Numbered from the stretch's first letter, positions 30,698 to 43,743 are shown. The stretch: DNA of 64,000 nt from Aplidium turbinatum (GCA_918807975.1 OU964918.1:49398477-49462476), one strand, 5' to 3'. Numbers and translations: made by a program. The notes: a model not told the origin generated them from the sequence alone.

Positions 30698-32498
30698 ACA
30701 TAATTATTTTTGATCCCTCTGGTCAATAATGCCAGGTTAGGCTATGTTTTAAAAACAAGCAAGTAGGCTAAACCGAAAAAAAACAAGCCCAATACCTAAT
30801 AAGCAAAAAAAGCACTAGCTAACAGACACTATAATATTCATACGGCGGCTTAGTGAAGACTCCAATTCGGAGATATCCCAATTTGAAGACAACCTTTTTC
30901 GAAGATTTTGTACAAATGATCAAAAAGTTGCAGCGAAAAAATACCAGCACTAAGACAGTGTGAAATAGTGTTTCATTATAACGTGCAAAAAAGGCTGTCT
31001 TCGAATTGAGATATCTCCGAATCGAAGTCTCTGAATAGTCCTAGAAATATAGTAAAAACAGATAAAAATATAAACAGTTTGTTGTAGGCTATCCAGTATC
31101 CATTTTTTAAGTTGAAACAATTGAACACATGAAAGTTACATCCCACAAGGTAGGCTATATATCCCCATGGCCATTCCAGTGTATCTACTGCACTGAGGAG
31201 ACTGGAAGGTCGAAACGGTGTGCAGTGTGCACTGTCTGCAGTTATGGACGCTCTTGGCTTACGCCGATTGAGCACTTTACTGGAGGCACCTTGCTATGCA
31301 TTGCGCAAAGCTCGCTGCTTGCAGTTTGAGCACTTTGGCCAGGTCGGCAGTAGTACCATTTTTGGTGTTTAGGTACCACAAATGGGAAAATGTCAGGTGG
31401 AGGTATCTCCATGGCCATTCCAGTGTACTTAGGCTACTGCACTGAGGAAACCGAAAAGTCAAAACGGTGTGCACTATCTGCAGTTATGAAATTAACACCA
31501 TAATAATTATATAAGAGTGTAAGTGGGAAATTGACAGTTATAATTTGCTTTTATTTCTGACCATCACGACTATAATTGGGGTTGGGATTAAAATTATGAT
31601 TTATAAACCCTTCAAAATGTCTGCCGATTACTGAAAATGCCGACAATGTGAGACGATATCTGACAATTTTCAAAGGTTGCTAGATCTGCGAGCTTTGCTT
31701 ACGAAACTTGGTTAGTTTTGCTTCCCAGTTGCAAGAAATTTTTAGCAATGGAAAATTGTCGTATCATTGATTTCTTTGATTTCCTCTTATTTTATATAGA
31801 CTTTAACAAAATAGTTACAATTTTGCATGTAAAACATCTTGTAGCACTGACAATAGGTAGGCTATATAGTTTAGTACTTTATTAGAGGTTCCCATCAGTG
31901 ATGAACGGATTTTAAAATTTGAAATCTAAATCCACTTTACAGTCCAAACCCAGATTTCATGCATACAGTCCATTACCAGATTACATGAAATACAAATCCT
32001 TTAGGGCCTTAGGCTAATCTTTTGCAACAGGAAGATATGTACAAACTCGAAATTGCTAAATTTATGCATGAACTCTTTAATAATAATTTACTCCTTGTAT
32101 TTCAGGATTATTTCATCAAGCTAGAAAATGTTCAATCACATGACACTGGGCAAGTAAATAAAATGGTTTAGATTTTTCCTCAAGCCACTAAATCTGTAGC
32201 AAACAATACACACAGAGAAACTAAGACCTGGGGTAAATAGAACAATCAAGAAAAAATAAGCCATTTGAATTATTCAAAAAGCTTTACAAAAATATTCTAA
32301 TAAATTCTGGATAAAACTAATTTACCTGTTAAATAACGTTCAAATGTTTTACTGTTCAACTTGGTGAACATCATATTTATATAACTGTTTGTATTTTTTG
32401 CTTTAGTGTCTATCTGTACATATTACTTATTTTTTTACTGTTTAGTATATTTAACGTTTAACAATTTTCGTTTGTAGCACCAGTTGCAACGTTCATCT
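30698..32498. repeat. Paired block C (matches 43198-45470)
   Basis: This non-coding block aligns with 43198-45470 once hAT-Y3 is removed from the latter. It contains a partial internal tandem: the segment around ccccatggccattccagtgt to gtctgcagttatg (31150-31255) recurs at about 31405-31490. Several TA/TAGGCTA differences occur (30736, 30763, 31431, 31855 and 32010). No gene was seen. Confidence 0.85.
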
Positions 32499-33660
32499 GC
32501 AGTCCTCGAAATTAGCGGCGGCACGCGGCAATTGCCGTGGTAAATGCTGCCGCAAACGTCATAATGGCCATTCTGCTAAGGCAATAAAAATGCCGTGGCA
32601 AAATGAGCACTTCATTAGGACAAAAATTGTTCCAAATTTCTTGCTGTGTTATTTACTCGCAGCGGGAGTTTAATCAACAGAAACACCGCACCAAGATCTC
32701 ACGTTGTACTATTTTACTTGCTGTGAACACTTCTTCGAAATTAGCATATTTTTACTCGGCAAAAACGTTGCGGAGGCCAAACGGCAAAAGTTGGAACTGC
32801 CTCAGCAATTTCTGTGAACGTTTATTACGAAAAGATTTTCTGTGAACGTTTATTACAAAACATGTAAAACGAGAAGCGAAAAATATACTAGAGTAGTCTA
32901 TCACGATCGCATTGTTTGATTTGTTGTGATGTAATAATACCACAAGTAGCGATAAAGCGACGCATGCTGTTACGGTAAATCACGTTAAATAACTCAGGGG
33001 AGAAAAGTAAGTTAATTTTGGGTTGATTCAACGTTCGAGTCAGCCCAAATCGATTTAATTTTCCCGGCGGGTTATATTGCGTAGCCTAATAACAATGCCC
33101 AATAAGAAATTTAAGTTCTTTTTACATTAATTCGACATCTAGCGAGATTGAATTATCATAAAATAACGTTAATTGCTCAACCAAGTACCGGTAACAAGTT
33201 AATAGCTCCCTGCAAGAAAATCGCTTCGATTTACGTTTACACTAACATAACTTCGGCACAATTGGCATACTGCGAGCAACGCAAAGTCTGTTGTATAAAG
33301 AACTATAGTCAGAATCAGAATCATCAGATGCTGTATCGGAGGATGAGGTTGTCGCGTCGTCACTGGAATACTTGAAGACGCAAAACTGCCCGTTCATAAA
33401 CGCGCGATGCCATATGATCGGAAGCATTACTTTTCTTTACTGCCGCAGAATCATTTATCCAATTTTGTACTACTTTTTTAACTGAATTTGACCCCGTAGC
33501 TTTTCTAATTCCGATATGTTTCCGTCATAAAATTCCTTGCAAATTTTGCACAACACCACACTAACTTTTCCTTCTGTTCCCTCTTTTTGATAACCTATAG
33601 CAGGTAAATTCCACTTTTTAACTGTATCTTCCTTTACCATGATTTATATTCGCAACGACA
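32499..33660 (-). mobile_element. Probable hAT element with BED-type zinc finger remnant
   Basis: It starts CAGTCCTCGAAATTAGCGGC exactly where homology to the paired block ends. The left end has cggcaattgccgtgg repeats. On the minus strand 33427-33641 reads KWNLPAIGYQKEGTEGKVSV, then VLCKICKEFY, a BED/TTF-like finger start. The reading changes frame after GNISELEK, with VVQNWINDSAAVKKSNASDH in the next frame. The right end was not found. Confidence 0.5.
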
Positions 33661-34767
33661 CCGGTAAACAATAAGCATTCGATGAAAGAATAACTTTTGC
33701 ATAACAATTAAGGTAAGCCAGTACCGTATATACTCGAGTGTAGGTCGAGATTTTCGCAAGTGATTTTCACCTCAAAAAGACAGGTTCGACCTATAGACTA
33801 CACGAGACAAGCTGTTGTCTCCAGCTCGACAACCTTCAAACTTAACGCATTTTTGCTGCGGCAAAATCATGCCGACGTATATTACGGATTGTGAAAAGGC
33901 AAGACAAAATTACCATGATTTAGTTAATAGTGAAGTTGTAGGCCCACAGCTCTTAATTTAGAAGTTCTTTAGCACCGAATGGGATAAGCTACAAATCATA
34001 CAGTTCCTTGAATATGAACGAAAAATGTTAACCCCGACGACTTTGCTAGCATCAAATGCATCAGTAATCTGATGCTTCCGGACAGAAAGTACACAAAGTT
34101 TTAGACATTAAACTTTTAAAGACTTTGTTCGTCTAAGAGTAAATTTTCCTTACATTGAAACATCACCCAGCAAGTCAAACTATGTTGATTTGTCAATAAA
34201 TGAAGTCAAAAGTAAAACTTCGTATGTCTTCATAATTAAACTGCCCTTGTTAATATTCATAGCTCATAGTAGGCTACAGTGTAGGTAGATGATAGCTTGT
34301 AGTGAATCCTGCAATGCAATGGCTTTTGAAAGCAACAACAGCTAAACTTCAACCTTGTCATCATTTTTGGCCGTTCCATCCAACATTGGATCAGTAGCTT
34401 CAACAACACTTTTGTCTGTACTGTTCGCTACAACATAAAATCGGGTTAATTAATTATTATCTGTTACGATTTTTCAAAATGATGTAACACAAACATTTAG
34501 CCAGACCTCGTCCTATCTCAACATCCAGGACATGACAGACGAAAAAAAAACAGGAAGTATCATACCGTAAAATATCTGAGTATTCATGGAAGCGTCACCT
34601 CCTAACACAAATATTGGTGATAATAATGTTGATTTTTTTTGGCTCGAACAAAATATCCCTTGCCAGGGCCTGGAAAGGTTAACATTTCAAAGCAATAGAA
34701 GTTGCTGCAAGTACGGAAGTAACCTTTCCTCAAGACTGGCATACTCATCACTCACTTCCTATTCCAC
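33661..34767. other. Non-coding stretch
   Basis: Near 33722 the phrase ccgtatatactcgagtgtag resembles the tip of Tigger-type elements, but no second end or TA pair could be matched. The remainder shows no recognisable gene. Confidence 0.45.
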
Positions 34768-36263
34768 CAGGGACGCGGGAAGTAGGGGTGCTCAAGGGGC
34801 TGCAGCCCCCCCAGAGCTAATTCAGCCCCCCTGGAATTTTCGATGATTGCTTCAGCCCTCCCTAGAAAATTCTGACAATTTAAGGTATATAACTTATTTT
34901 TAGAAAATTATTCGAACAATGATCGTCTAAACGTAAATATCTATTCATGTCGCTTTTTGGTTCCTATAAAGTTGCCTTCAATTTGCTGGGTTTGTGTCCT
35001 ACTCTTTGGTGCGTTCGTGCTTCTGCCTCGCTCGTGTTGTTAAGTGCTACCTTACCCTGTTGCAATGTTTGACCGACATGACAGAAGATAGTGCAATGAG
35101 AGGAGAAACACGTGCAAAGATATTCGGCTTGGTAAAACAAGCACGCACGATGCGGCTTTATTTTATGATTACCTGCAGCGGAGAAGCTTTTCAGCCTGCA
35201 AAAGTCGTCGCAAGACAGCTCCAAAGCAAAAAGATCTCTGCTTCTTTAGCTTTGGAATCCATCACCATTCGCGAACGGATCAAAAATCTCAGAAAAGATG
35301 AATTCGTTTCCAAGCTTATGAAAGCAGCGAACGTCTTTGCGTCTGCCAATAACCTAAAGACGCCAAAGGATCCCTGAGTGAGCAAACTCCAGCAAGATTT
35401 TGAAACACAGAAGAATCGGATGCATTGTCGTCTGCGGGAGGAGGAGCGTGGAAACGGCAATACATCGAAGCCTTTGATTTGGTTCAAGCTGAGCTTGATC
35501 GAAGATTCGACCAGGCGGATCTGCTAATAGCAGCCAACAGAGAGAAGGCCCTTCTGAGCTGTGCAAACTGTGAGGATAGATGTGATACTGAGATCAGCTT
35601 ACCCGATGCCATCAGAAAAGATTGCCTAAAAACCGAACTTACCTTGCTCAGCGATGTTGTAAGTGGAAAAACCGCAAACTCCGTTCAAAAGGTTGCTGAG
35701 ATACTATTGCAACTAAACCCTCAAACACTAGATCTTTTCAAAGAAACGCGAAAATTCGTGGAGCTCTGCCTTTGCCTCGCGGGTTCAGCTGCATCACCAG
35801 AACGTTCTTTTTAAGATGCTCTAAGATGCCTGAAAACGTGGTTGAGAACCTCAATGACACAAAAAAGACTTACTCATCTTGCGTTGATGCATGTCCACCA
35901 AAACATTTTGGACACTGTCGATGTCAAAGAACTCATGACACATCCAGTTCATAGAGAAAACATCTGAGCGAAAAGCAATCTTGGGAAGCGTGTGAGAACT
36001 CATTTCCACAAACTGTCGTTTTCATATCACTTTCTAATTTGTACGTTTTCATTATAATTTCCTGAACAGCTGCTTTGTGTTGTTGCCGTTCTCCATTTGT
36101 TACATTTTTGGCGTCGTTTTTTTGACACAGAAGGGGACCGAAAGTTAAAACAAGTATTAAATGATGTCATACATAAGGGGGGTCTGGGGGGCTTCGCCCC
36201 CCAGAAGCTGACAACACTACGGCAGCTTCAGCCCCCTAGAGAAAAACAGTTCCCGCGCCACTG
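34768..36263 (+). mobile_element. hAT element with nearly whole transposase 3' half
   Basis: Ends CAGGGACGCGGGAAGTAGGG and GTTCCCGCGCCACTG; the flanks tattccac and tattcctc agree at 7 of 8. Both ends carry cagcccccc-type subterminal repeats. It encodes a ZMYM1/DUF4371-like hAT transposase 3' region. Confidence 0.85.
34994..35967 (+). pseudogene. hAT transposase (ZMYM1/DUF4371-like), C-terminal half
   Basis: A first open part (34994-35377) reads SGEAFQPAKVVARQLQSKKI and ITIRERIKNLRKDEF. A second frame (35425-35967) reads GGGAWKRQYIEAFDLVQAEL, then the dimerisation signature GSAASPERSF, a TAA at 35812-35814, and on in the same frame ALRCLKTWLRTSMTQKRL to PVHRENI and a stop at 35965-35967. The order matches vertebrate and invertebrate ZMYM1-type transposases. 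One frame change and one stop separate it from an open reading; the N-terminal part with the zinc finger is not present in this 1.5-kb copy. Confidence 0.82.
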
Positions 36264-36506
36264 TATTCCTCTGCTGTTTTTATAGGGAGCCGGAGAATCT
36301 TTCCTCTTTGTTGAAGGGAAAAAGAGTCCATGTAGCAGAAATATGCCTAACCCCAGCGACCAGCTCGTCAAACATCAAGTCCTTTGGAATTCATAGGCCT
36401 ATATCCAGCACGCGACTGACATAGCCGATGCCATTAAAAGGACGAGTACAGAGCAGCAAAGAAAACGTGCTGTTTTTAATCACTTGCTTAAAAGCGGTTG
36501 TATTAT
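36264..36506. other. Spacer between hAT and copy B
   Basis: No feature was recognised. It ends with the left target duplication of the element at 36507. Confidence 0.5.
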
Positions 36507-37316
36507 CAGGGCGTTGACAGGGGGGTCTAGGTGGTACTTTTGGACCCGGGCCCGGAATATTTAAGGTGCTCGGATTTAAAAAATTCCCCGCGACTTCAAA
36601 CATTATCAAGATCTTAATATAATGAGATCTAAAGGAATTGCCATCAGAGGTTAAAACAGCCCTTTCAGCCGTCAGATGGTAAAGTACCGGGCCCCATTCT
36701 GGGTACCGGGCCCACTTCAGCTTTCTGGTGGTAAAATAGCCACTTCTGTCACCAAACAGTAAAAGAAGAATTTAGTCTAGTATAGTGATTTCCCTAACCA
36801 CGAATATTACCGGAAACACGAATTTCAAAATAAACAGGCTAATATTTTTTCAAACTCAAAAACTGAAGTGGCACAGGTAAAAAGATTACTATCCCTATTT
36901 CTGCACTAAAAATTAGACCAAAACCACTTTTCCGATTGCAGCAATCAGCAAATGTTTGACCAAGGCCCAAACACCTTTACCAAATCAAATTGAAAACTTT
37001 CTGACTGTCTGCAGTGCTGTAAATTCTTTTCTGGTGAGCCTAGATGTTCTAGAATGACCAGTGAAACATCAGTGGCATCGGGAAGTAATACTCTAGCGCC
37101 ATGTGACAAATAAACGTTCAAAAAAGCAACCGCTAGATAGAGATAGTAAGTTTTGCGGTTCAAGAAATTTTAAGATTGCGCAAGATTTGTTAAATGACCA
37201 TGCTTACACGACATCAATAAAAGTTTGTACACAACCTTTATATTCATAACTTTGTCGATGAAGGGGGCCCGAAAATAAATTGGTACCGGGCCCGAGAAAT
37301 CCTGTCAACGGCCCTG
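36507..37316. mobile_element. hAT-like DNA element (complete, copy B)
   Basis: Ends CAGGGCGTTGACAGG and CCTGTCAACGGCCCTG; the flanks tgtattat and tatattat agree at 7 of 8. It is 810 bp and non-coding. Bases 36610 onward equal window position 1 onward. Confidence 0.78.
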
Positions 37317-37925
37317 TATATTATCAACTTTTTAATGGGACAACGTATTGGCTATAAAAAAAGCGTTTAGTCTGCGCTTTTGATAGGAAGATAAAGTTCA
37401 TACTTGCTTTTCACAAAGCAATGTGCTGAGCAAGCATGTCTAATAAACCAGATGTGCATACAAAGTCAACTAGGTCGGCATCACTTCTACTACGCCTCTA
37501 CGAACTTCAGTTCAGCTTTTAGACTAGATAGAGGTTGCCAAACCAAGTTAATTAAATACAGCGCCAAGTAAACTCGCACTAATCCGTCGCAAGGTATTTG
37601 AAATGGGGTTAGTTCTCAATGAATATCGGTGGTTTTTCACAGAGTGACGAAAAGACTGTTTTTTTGAAAGTCTCCACAAAAGTTGTCTATGCAATGACAG
37701 ATTTAATTATAAGCACACATGGCGAATCTCAGAAAGTAATATCATCCGCATCTTGATTTGAAAGCGCCCTAGAATTAGATGGAATAGCATGTCATTGCAA
37801 CACTGCATGCAGATCACAGAATAAGACTAATTGACTTTGGCATTTTGAAATGAAGCAGAGAAGAACTCTAACATTCATCTATTGCAATACAAATTAGGCT
37901 ATAAATAAACAAAATTTGGACTTAC

Positions 37926-40774
37926 GCTTTGATGTACACATCGGTAATACCTTCACAATGGCATAGTATAATAACCCTGAAGATAAGGCAATGAGAGCAT
38001 TGATATTGAACATCAACTTAGCTTCATAGATTTTATAAAGCACGCCTGACACAAGTGCTCCAATCATATGGCCTAAAAAAATAAATTTTCTTTAATGAAT
38101 TAAACGATTTAACTTCAATCAAGTGTAGAAGTTTATCCTATGAAGATTGGAATTAAACATGTTCAACTCAACAATTTAAACTAGTAATCATAAAGATTTA
38201 ATTGTTGCAATGCCATAACTTGTGCATGGTTTCAATTTAATACCAGCGTTGTACGTTAACGCTGTGGCTAGCGCCGTCAGTTTATTTTTTAGTTGACGGA
38301 AGTGATAGCGCCGTCAACTAAATTATTTTTCCAACTTTAAGCGTCAAGAGCTATGCGTCATTTTTTGTTTTCATGGAAAATCTCGTTTCACAATGAGAGT
38401 TTCACAATGTAGGCTATTCTGGCCAGCGCGACTCAATTTCTTCAAGAGCTGACGCAGTACTTTACGCCGTAAAGTTTTTAGGCAATTTGCGCTGACGCCG
38501 TCAATTTATTTCATTGACGCGTACAACACTGTTTAATACAAACAGCAGTAGACCCCTTACCTAGACCCCAGTAGACGCCTTGGGTGACTCCAATAAGCGT
38601 GGCTGTCATACCTTCTGGAGCAAGCTCAGATGCATACGTGCACATTGCAGAAAACGGTACGGCAAATGAAATGGCATTGAGCATCTCAATGAAAAGAATA
38701 GGCCAAGCGACAGTAATAATGGTGTACAAAAAACACTGAACCTAAAATACATAGCACAAACATAATTATGCTGTATACGACCTTCGTGTCATAAAACAAG
38801 ACAATTTAAATATTCAACATTGCAGATTGTAAATGCAATTGAATAGCTTAAATATCACAAACTTTGTAACGTTTTTATCTTGTGCCCTGCATGCTGACCA
38901 TAGCGACCTAAATAAGCAAGACTTGTCAACCCACAAGCCTATAATATTGACTGGAAGCTGATAAAATTTTAATTACAAACTCTTGGCTTTATGTGTATTT
39001 GAATAAAATGAAAGTTTTGAAAAACTAACTTGCTAAAATGTGATCAGTGAACCTCAAACAAAGACAAATCTTCTGGTTTAACGTTAGGTGGTCGGACCAC
39101 TCAGCATGCGACAACTCATCAATTACGTACATTTTAGCAACTGCCAAGTCAGCAAATGAAATTTACGTGCTCACATTGAACTTGCCTAGTCATCGCTTGC
39201 CAAACTGAGTTTGCTGACTTGTGACTTGCCAAGTTATGGCTTGCTCAGTTGTTACTTGTAAGTTGTAACTCAGTTTTATCATTTACTAACTTTAGCCACT
39301 TGCTGAAATATTGCTAGATCAGTTGTCACTTGTCACTTGCTTAGTTCAATTGGCTTGTAAGAGACTCTTAACTTTATAACTGGAAGATTCGGTAACTGCA
39401 ACAGGATTTGTTATTTGTATAATAGTTGCCGGATCTTTTTCGGCTTTTCAGCACAACAGCCAAAAGTGGATTCAATGTTTGTATGATAGCAGTATAAATT
39501 CAGCCCAAACTCAGACTAAACAGCAAACATACAAAAAATAACTCATTCTAGTAGCTCTAACTGCTATCAAGCAAGGCAGGTCAGCTTCCATTCAACTTTG
39601 TAAACCTATATTATCTGTGTGTTGGCCCGTGGTTATAGGTCGCCATGCTCATGACATTAAAACATACCAATTTCAACATCATAACAATTCAAAATATGAA
39701 CACTTACAGCCGATGTGACCAAACCTATGGCAAGAACAGCATCATATCCAATGTTATTGCATATCCAACCAGAAACAAAGAAAGCAGGTATCTCACTTGC
39801 ACACCCCAACAGTATAGTCAAACCTAGTAGCGTTTGACTAGCTCCAGGGAGCTGCTCAATATACCAAAATGTAAACGCATACCTTGTACCAAGGTTAAAT
39901 CCACTAACAAACATAACGAATAGCAGACAGCTGATGCGTGCATTTCGCATTAAACTCAATAGACCGTTGACAAGAGAAGGAAATTTCTGCTTTGGGACTT
40001 TCAGCTTGACAAGGCAAATCAATGCAGTGATTGACTGAAAAACTGCAAATCCAACAAAAACAAAAAGGTAGTCTTTTTCTTCATTGTCTTCAGAGACATT
40101 TGTTAAAACATCAACTAAATATCCAGTCAACAGCCCTACCAAACCAAATCCAACTGCTCCCCATAATCTCTGCTTACCAAATTGATGTCCTCGTTCTGGT
40201 CCCAGCATATGTAAAGTAGTGGCATCAATTATTGAAGATAAAGGCACACAAGCAATTACTATCAAACTGGACAAAAGAACCAAAAGATAAAATGTAAGTC
40301 CATACTGTTCAGTAATTGATCTCGTGTTGTCATCAGAGCAATCTTTGAAGTAGGAATTGATATTGCAGTCATTCCCTTCAGATATATTTATGCTTGAAAA
40401 TTGGCTAATTGAAGTAGTATTTTCAGCACATCGCACATTATGATTATTCAGATTTGCCAGTTTGCATTGGAAAATAGAACCATTTTCAATACTGTAACAG
40501 CAAACTGGATTTTGATCAACACAGCAAACCTTCGCAGGAGGATAATTTTTAATTGGAGGTATAAAGTACATTGGAAGTGTAAAGGCAATTGATAACACAG
40601 CACAAACAATCATTGCTAACTTGTACACTGAAAATTTGTCCGCAATTGCACCAATAAAAGAAGGAGCAAAAAGGCTAATCATTTTCTCAATCGCCATAAT
40701 AATGCCATTTTGAGTGGTTGAAATTCCAAGTTGTTTTTGGAAAATCGACTTGAATGGAAGAATGCATGACAGTG
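37926..40774 (-). CDS. MFSD6-like major facilitator transporter, copy B (partial)
   Basis: The exons mirror copy A: 39708-40774, 38561-38741 and 37926-38072, with the same splice sites and phases. The hallmark GKQRLWGAVG, the Cys-rich loop and ELAPEGMTATL are kept. In B the reading stays open upstream of the acceptor (40775-40776) as INFNAIVIFFLFTALSC, which aligns well with MFSD6 helix 1. The first exon may therefore extend to about 40826, but no ATG is available before a TAA, so an upstream exon is still required. In the large exon I count about nine amino-acid changes and about two silent changes against copy A, with no stop in either. Confidence 0.85.
38244..38531. mobile_element. hAT MITE in MFSD6-like intron (copy B)
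   Basis: It is the orthologue of 1634-1921, with the same ends and the same 8-bp duplication tttaatac. Confidence 0.9.
38742..39707. other. Intron of MFSD6-like gene B
   Basis: It is the same CTTG-rich cryptic repeat as in copy A, with small indels (for example ttgtaagttgtaactcag). No other feature was found. Confidence 0.65.
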
Positions 40775-40888
40775 CTGTGAATAAAAAAAATATTACAATT
40801 GCATTGAAGTTGATGGTTTGATTCAAGATTATTTAACTTCCCACTTTCTTTAAACAGCACTGCAGTGTGCACCAGGAGTCTGCAAGTC

Positions 40889-41205
40889 CGCCCGATAGCT
40901 TAGTTGGTTAGCGCGTGACTTCTGGAACGAAGAATCTTCAAGATCAAGTGCCGCTGGTTCGACTCTCGGGGTGTGCGCTTGAGCAACGCACGTTAAGGAC
41001 TGCTCTTCAATCAGCGGCATTTAATGAATGGAATAATTTCCCAGCAACAAGACTTTAACAATCGGAAACTTCACTGTGTCAATCTCAGTGACCAGGCTTG
41101 TGTCAGTGATTCAAAGCCTCTACAAGTACATGCGAAACTGCCAGGATTAAGCTCTGCGAAAAGCTTTCCCACTCCGAGGATAAAAATTCAATCAATCAAA
41201 TACTT
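40889..41205 (+). mobile_element. tRNA-derived SINE (copy B, uninterrupted)
   Basis: A box TAGCTTAGTTGGTTAGCG, B box GGTTCGACTCT, body and ATCAATC tail. It is the best-preserved member of the family here and shows the empty site (cctctacaagt) for the copy-A hAT. Confidence 0.88.
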
Positions 41206-41799
41206 GATAGTGCGACTGACTGTAACCCTAAAAAATAGTTTTAAATTCTTACCATCCAAACATTTCGAGAGCATATATCAATTTTAAGGCTACTATTGGC
41301 AGTAGCAATTTCCAATAACATTGTGTGAAACTGAGCATATCAAAAGAAAAATTATTGCACCGGTATTTATTTTTCTAAAGGAAATTTACGAGCTCAGTGT
41401 TTAGAGCACAACAACTCTATTTGAGGTTTTGAATGAAAAATGGCAACGAGAAGATTTTATTGTGTTTCTAGTCTTGATCTGTACTTGTTTACAATGCATT
41501 ATGGTGGATTAAACCTCCTTCCACATAAAATAGCTCTGAATGTAAAAAAAAATCATTGAAGCAGCTGATAACCGTTGATATTCCTTGCAGCTGAAATTCC
41601 AGTTCTTTTAATATCAAAGACAAAAAACCATGTCACTTGACAGGTCATCCAATGCTTTCACCATATCAGATGATAGATTGTCAAACATGTGCTTATCGCT
41701 GTCAATTCTTGCTACAACGGGGCTGTCAAATGGGCTGTCAAAAAACATCTGATGATATATGGTGAGTATTTTATCTAGTGAAGGGTGATAATATTCGTC

Positions 41800-42063
41800 C
41801 ACTACATTTGCTCAGTGGTTAAGCTCTAGATTCAAGATCAAGCAGCGCTGGTTCGGCTCTTAGGGTATACTCTTGAGCAACGCATTTCAGGACTGCTCTA
41901 CAATCAGCAGTATCTTGTGGAAGGAATAGCTCACAAGCAACAACACTTCAAACAACTATAGAAACCTTGCTCAGCCAATCTCAGTAACTGGCCATGCGTC
42001 AGTGGTTCGAAGCCTCTACAAGTATGTAAACCACCAGGAATAACCTATCAAAAGCTTTCAATG
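41800..42063 (+). mobile_element. tRNA-derived SINE (copy B)
   Basis: It is the orthologue of 6061-6488 without the MITE, with body cttgagcaacgcatttcagg and end gcctctacaagtatg. Confidence 0.82.
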
Positions 42064-43223
42064 CAATACGTAATACTTAAATTATAGTAAAAAATTTTGC
42101 AGATACAATGACAATATTTATGGTAGCCTAAGTTTAAATCATATTGCGACCCAGAGTAGAAAGTCTCACAACCCAGTATTTACGGACTCCTGCTGTATAG
42201 TTATGATGCTTGAAATAATAATGACAATAATAATGTTGCATGCACATTAGCGCTTTTTCACAGTTTGAAATGCAGTGCAATTGCATAAAATATGATACAA
42301 TGAACAAGATGAAATAGAATACCGTATGGTACTACATAATAGGATAGGCTATGTCACATTATTATAAAACAGAGAACAATACTGTACTTTTTATATCAAC
42401 GTAATGAAAAAATAAAGTGGAATACAACTAAAGATGTATCTTGTAAAACAGAGTACAGAATAACACTATAACAACACTAAAATTAATACATAAAATTTCA
42501 CATTTCATTGTTCAACACAAATATGTTTACCTGCTTGGGAACAGAAAATGACAGCCTTTATAGGAATAAGGTCATAATCAATCTTCATTGTTGTTCAATT
42601 TTGTCTAATTTCAGCAGTCAGTAAATCACTTTTTCAAACATAATCTAACGGTCCATTTTTCATAATGAAAATAAATTCAGTTACCGTACCTACAAATTGA
42701 TAGACCGCTTAAACACCGTACCAAATATGTACCAGCTTTTTTTAGTATAATAGGCAAAAATTTGACCATTGTGGTTGTGAATACTGATATGCAGGGTGGT
42801 ATTCTTTTCCGTTTAGTACAAACATTCTGACCACTTTTTCCCCCACAGTTCCCATACCCAAGATATTTCCACATGCATAAGTAAGCAAAAGTTTAGCTCT
42901 TTATTTCGGGTACAAAACACATTACAAATCCTTGCTATTGTAAACCTAACTATCAGGCTGTTAATTTTTTAATTTTGTTTTTCAAAAAAACTTGTGCCTA
43001 CTTCTGTCAGTGTCATATTGGTGCCAAGTGCAGACATAATTTTTTTATGTTGATGTTTTGAGGATGCCCTGACCGATTCAATTTTGAGGTGATACAGCTG
43101 CTTCTCAAACAGGTAAATTCTTTAACTTCTGACATACAGCAGCTAGAAAGATTGGCACATACTAAAATGATCACCTTCCTGTGCGTATTCTACAAACATA
43201 ATATTTTTGATCCCTCTGGTCAA
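42064..43223. other. Non-coding end of copy B and junction
   Basis: It matches 6489-7200, then becomes unique (about 42780-43190). It runs into the block shared with 30698-32498. No gene was recognised. Confidence 0.6.
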
Positions 43224-43743
43224 CAGTGATGTACGCGCATACAAAAAATATTGACGCCGTCAGCGTAAACGCAAACGTTCGAAAAAAACATACGCCGTAT
43301 GCGTCAACGCAACTTGTAAAAAAAGTTGGCGGCGTCAACGTCAGCACATACACTAGCGTAAACTAATTTTGTTTGCTAGGTGCCAAACATTTACACGGTA
43401 TAAACCACTCGAAACAAACAAGTTTTATTTTGAATTTCCACGAAGAAACACAAGCATCTGAAAGTGTTCATCTAACATTTTGCTGTGTTTTGGTTCCAAG
43501 ATGTCTTTGCCCGTTGAAAACATTCTTTCAACTGCAGCGTTGGAAGGTATTGGCGTGTTGTAGAGAGAAAAAACACATTAAAAAGTATGCGTTGACGCTA
43601 TGCGCTAAAAAACCGCGAAAACTTTACGGCGTAGCCTCAAGCGCAAACTATCCAAAAAAATGTGGCCGCAAGCGTTAGCGCAAACAAAAAGTCTACGCCG
43701 CAAGTATGCGGCGTAGAATTTGCGGCGTATACGTACATCTCTG
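43224..43743 (-). mobile_element. hAT-Y3
   Basis: Ends CAGTGATGTACGCGCATAC and GTATACGTACATCTCTG, with a perfect 8-bp duplication ctggtcaa (43216-43223 and 43744-43751). It is 520 bp and nearly identical to Y2. It carries a minus-strand transposase C-terminal piece (NAAVERMFSTGKDILEPKHS). Block C at about 30715 shows the empty site. Confidence 0.95.

Larger units (their letters stand above)
36610..42890. repeat. Segmental duplication, right copy (B)
   Basis: It is collinear with 1-7290. It lacks the copy-A hAT (4525-5391) and the 160-bp MITE (6270-6429), giving clean empty sites at about 41120 and 42000. Confidence 0.93.

Noticed and set aside
33719-33830. Tigger-type element at ccgtatatactcgag
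   Set aside because: Only one end-like motif is visible, with no partner end and no TA pair.
40889-40965. Possible tRNA gene at the SINE head
   Set aside because: The same head recurs in at least seven copies with the same downstream body, so it is a SINE promoter.
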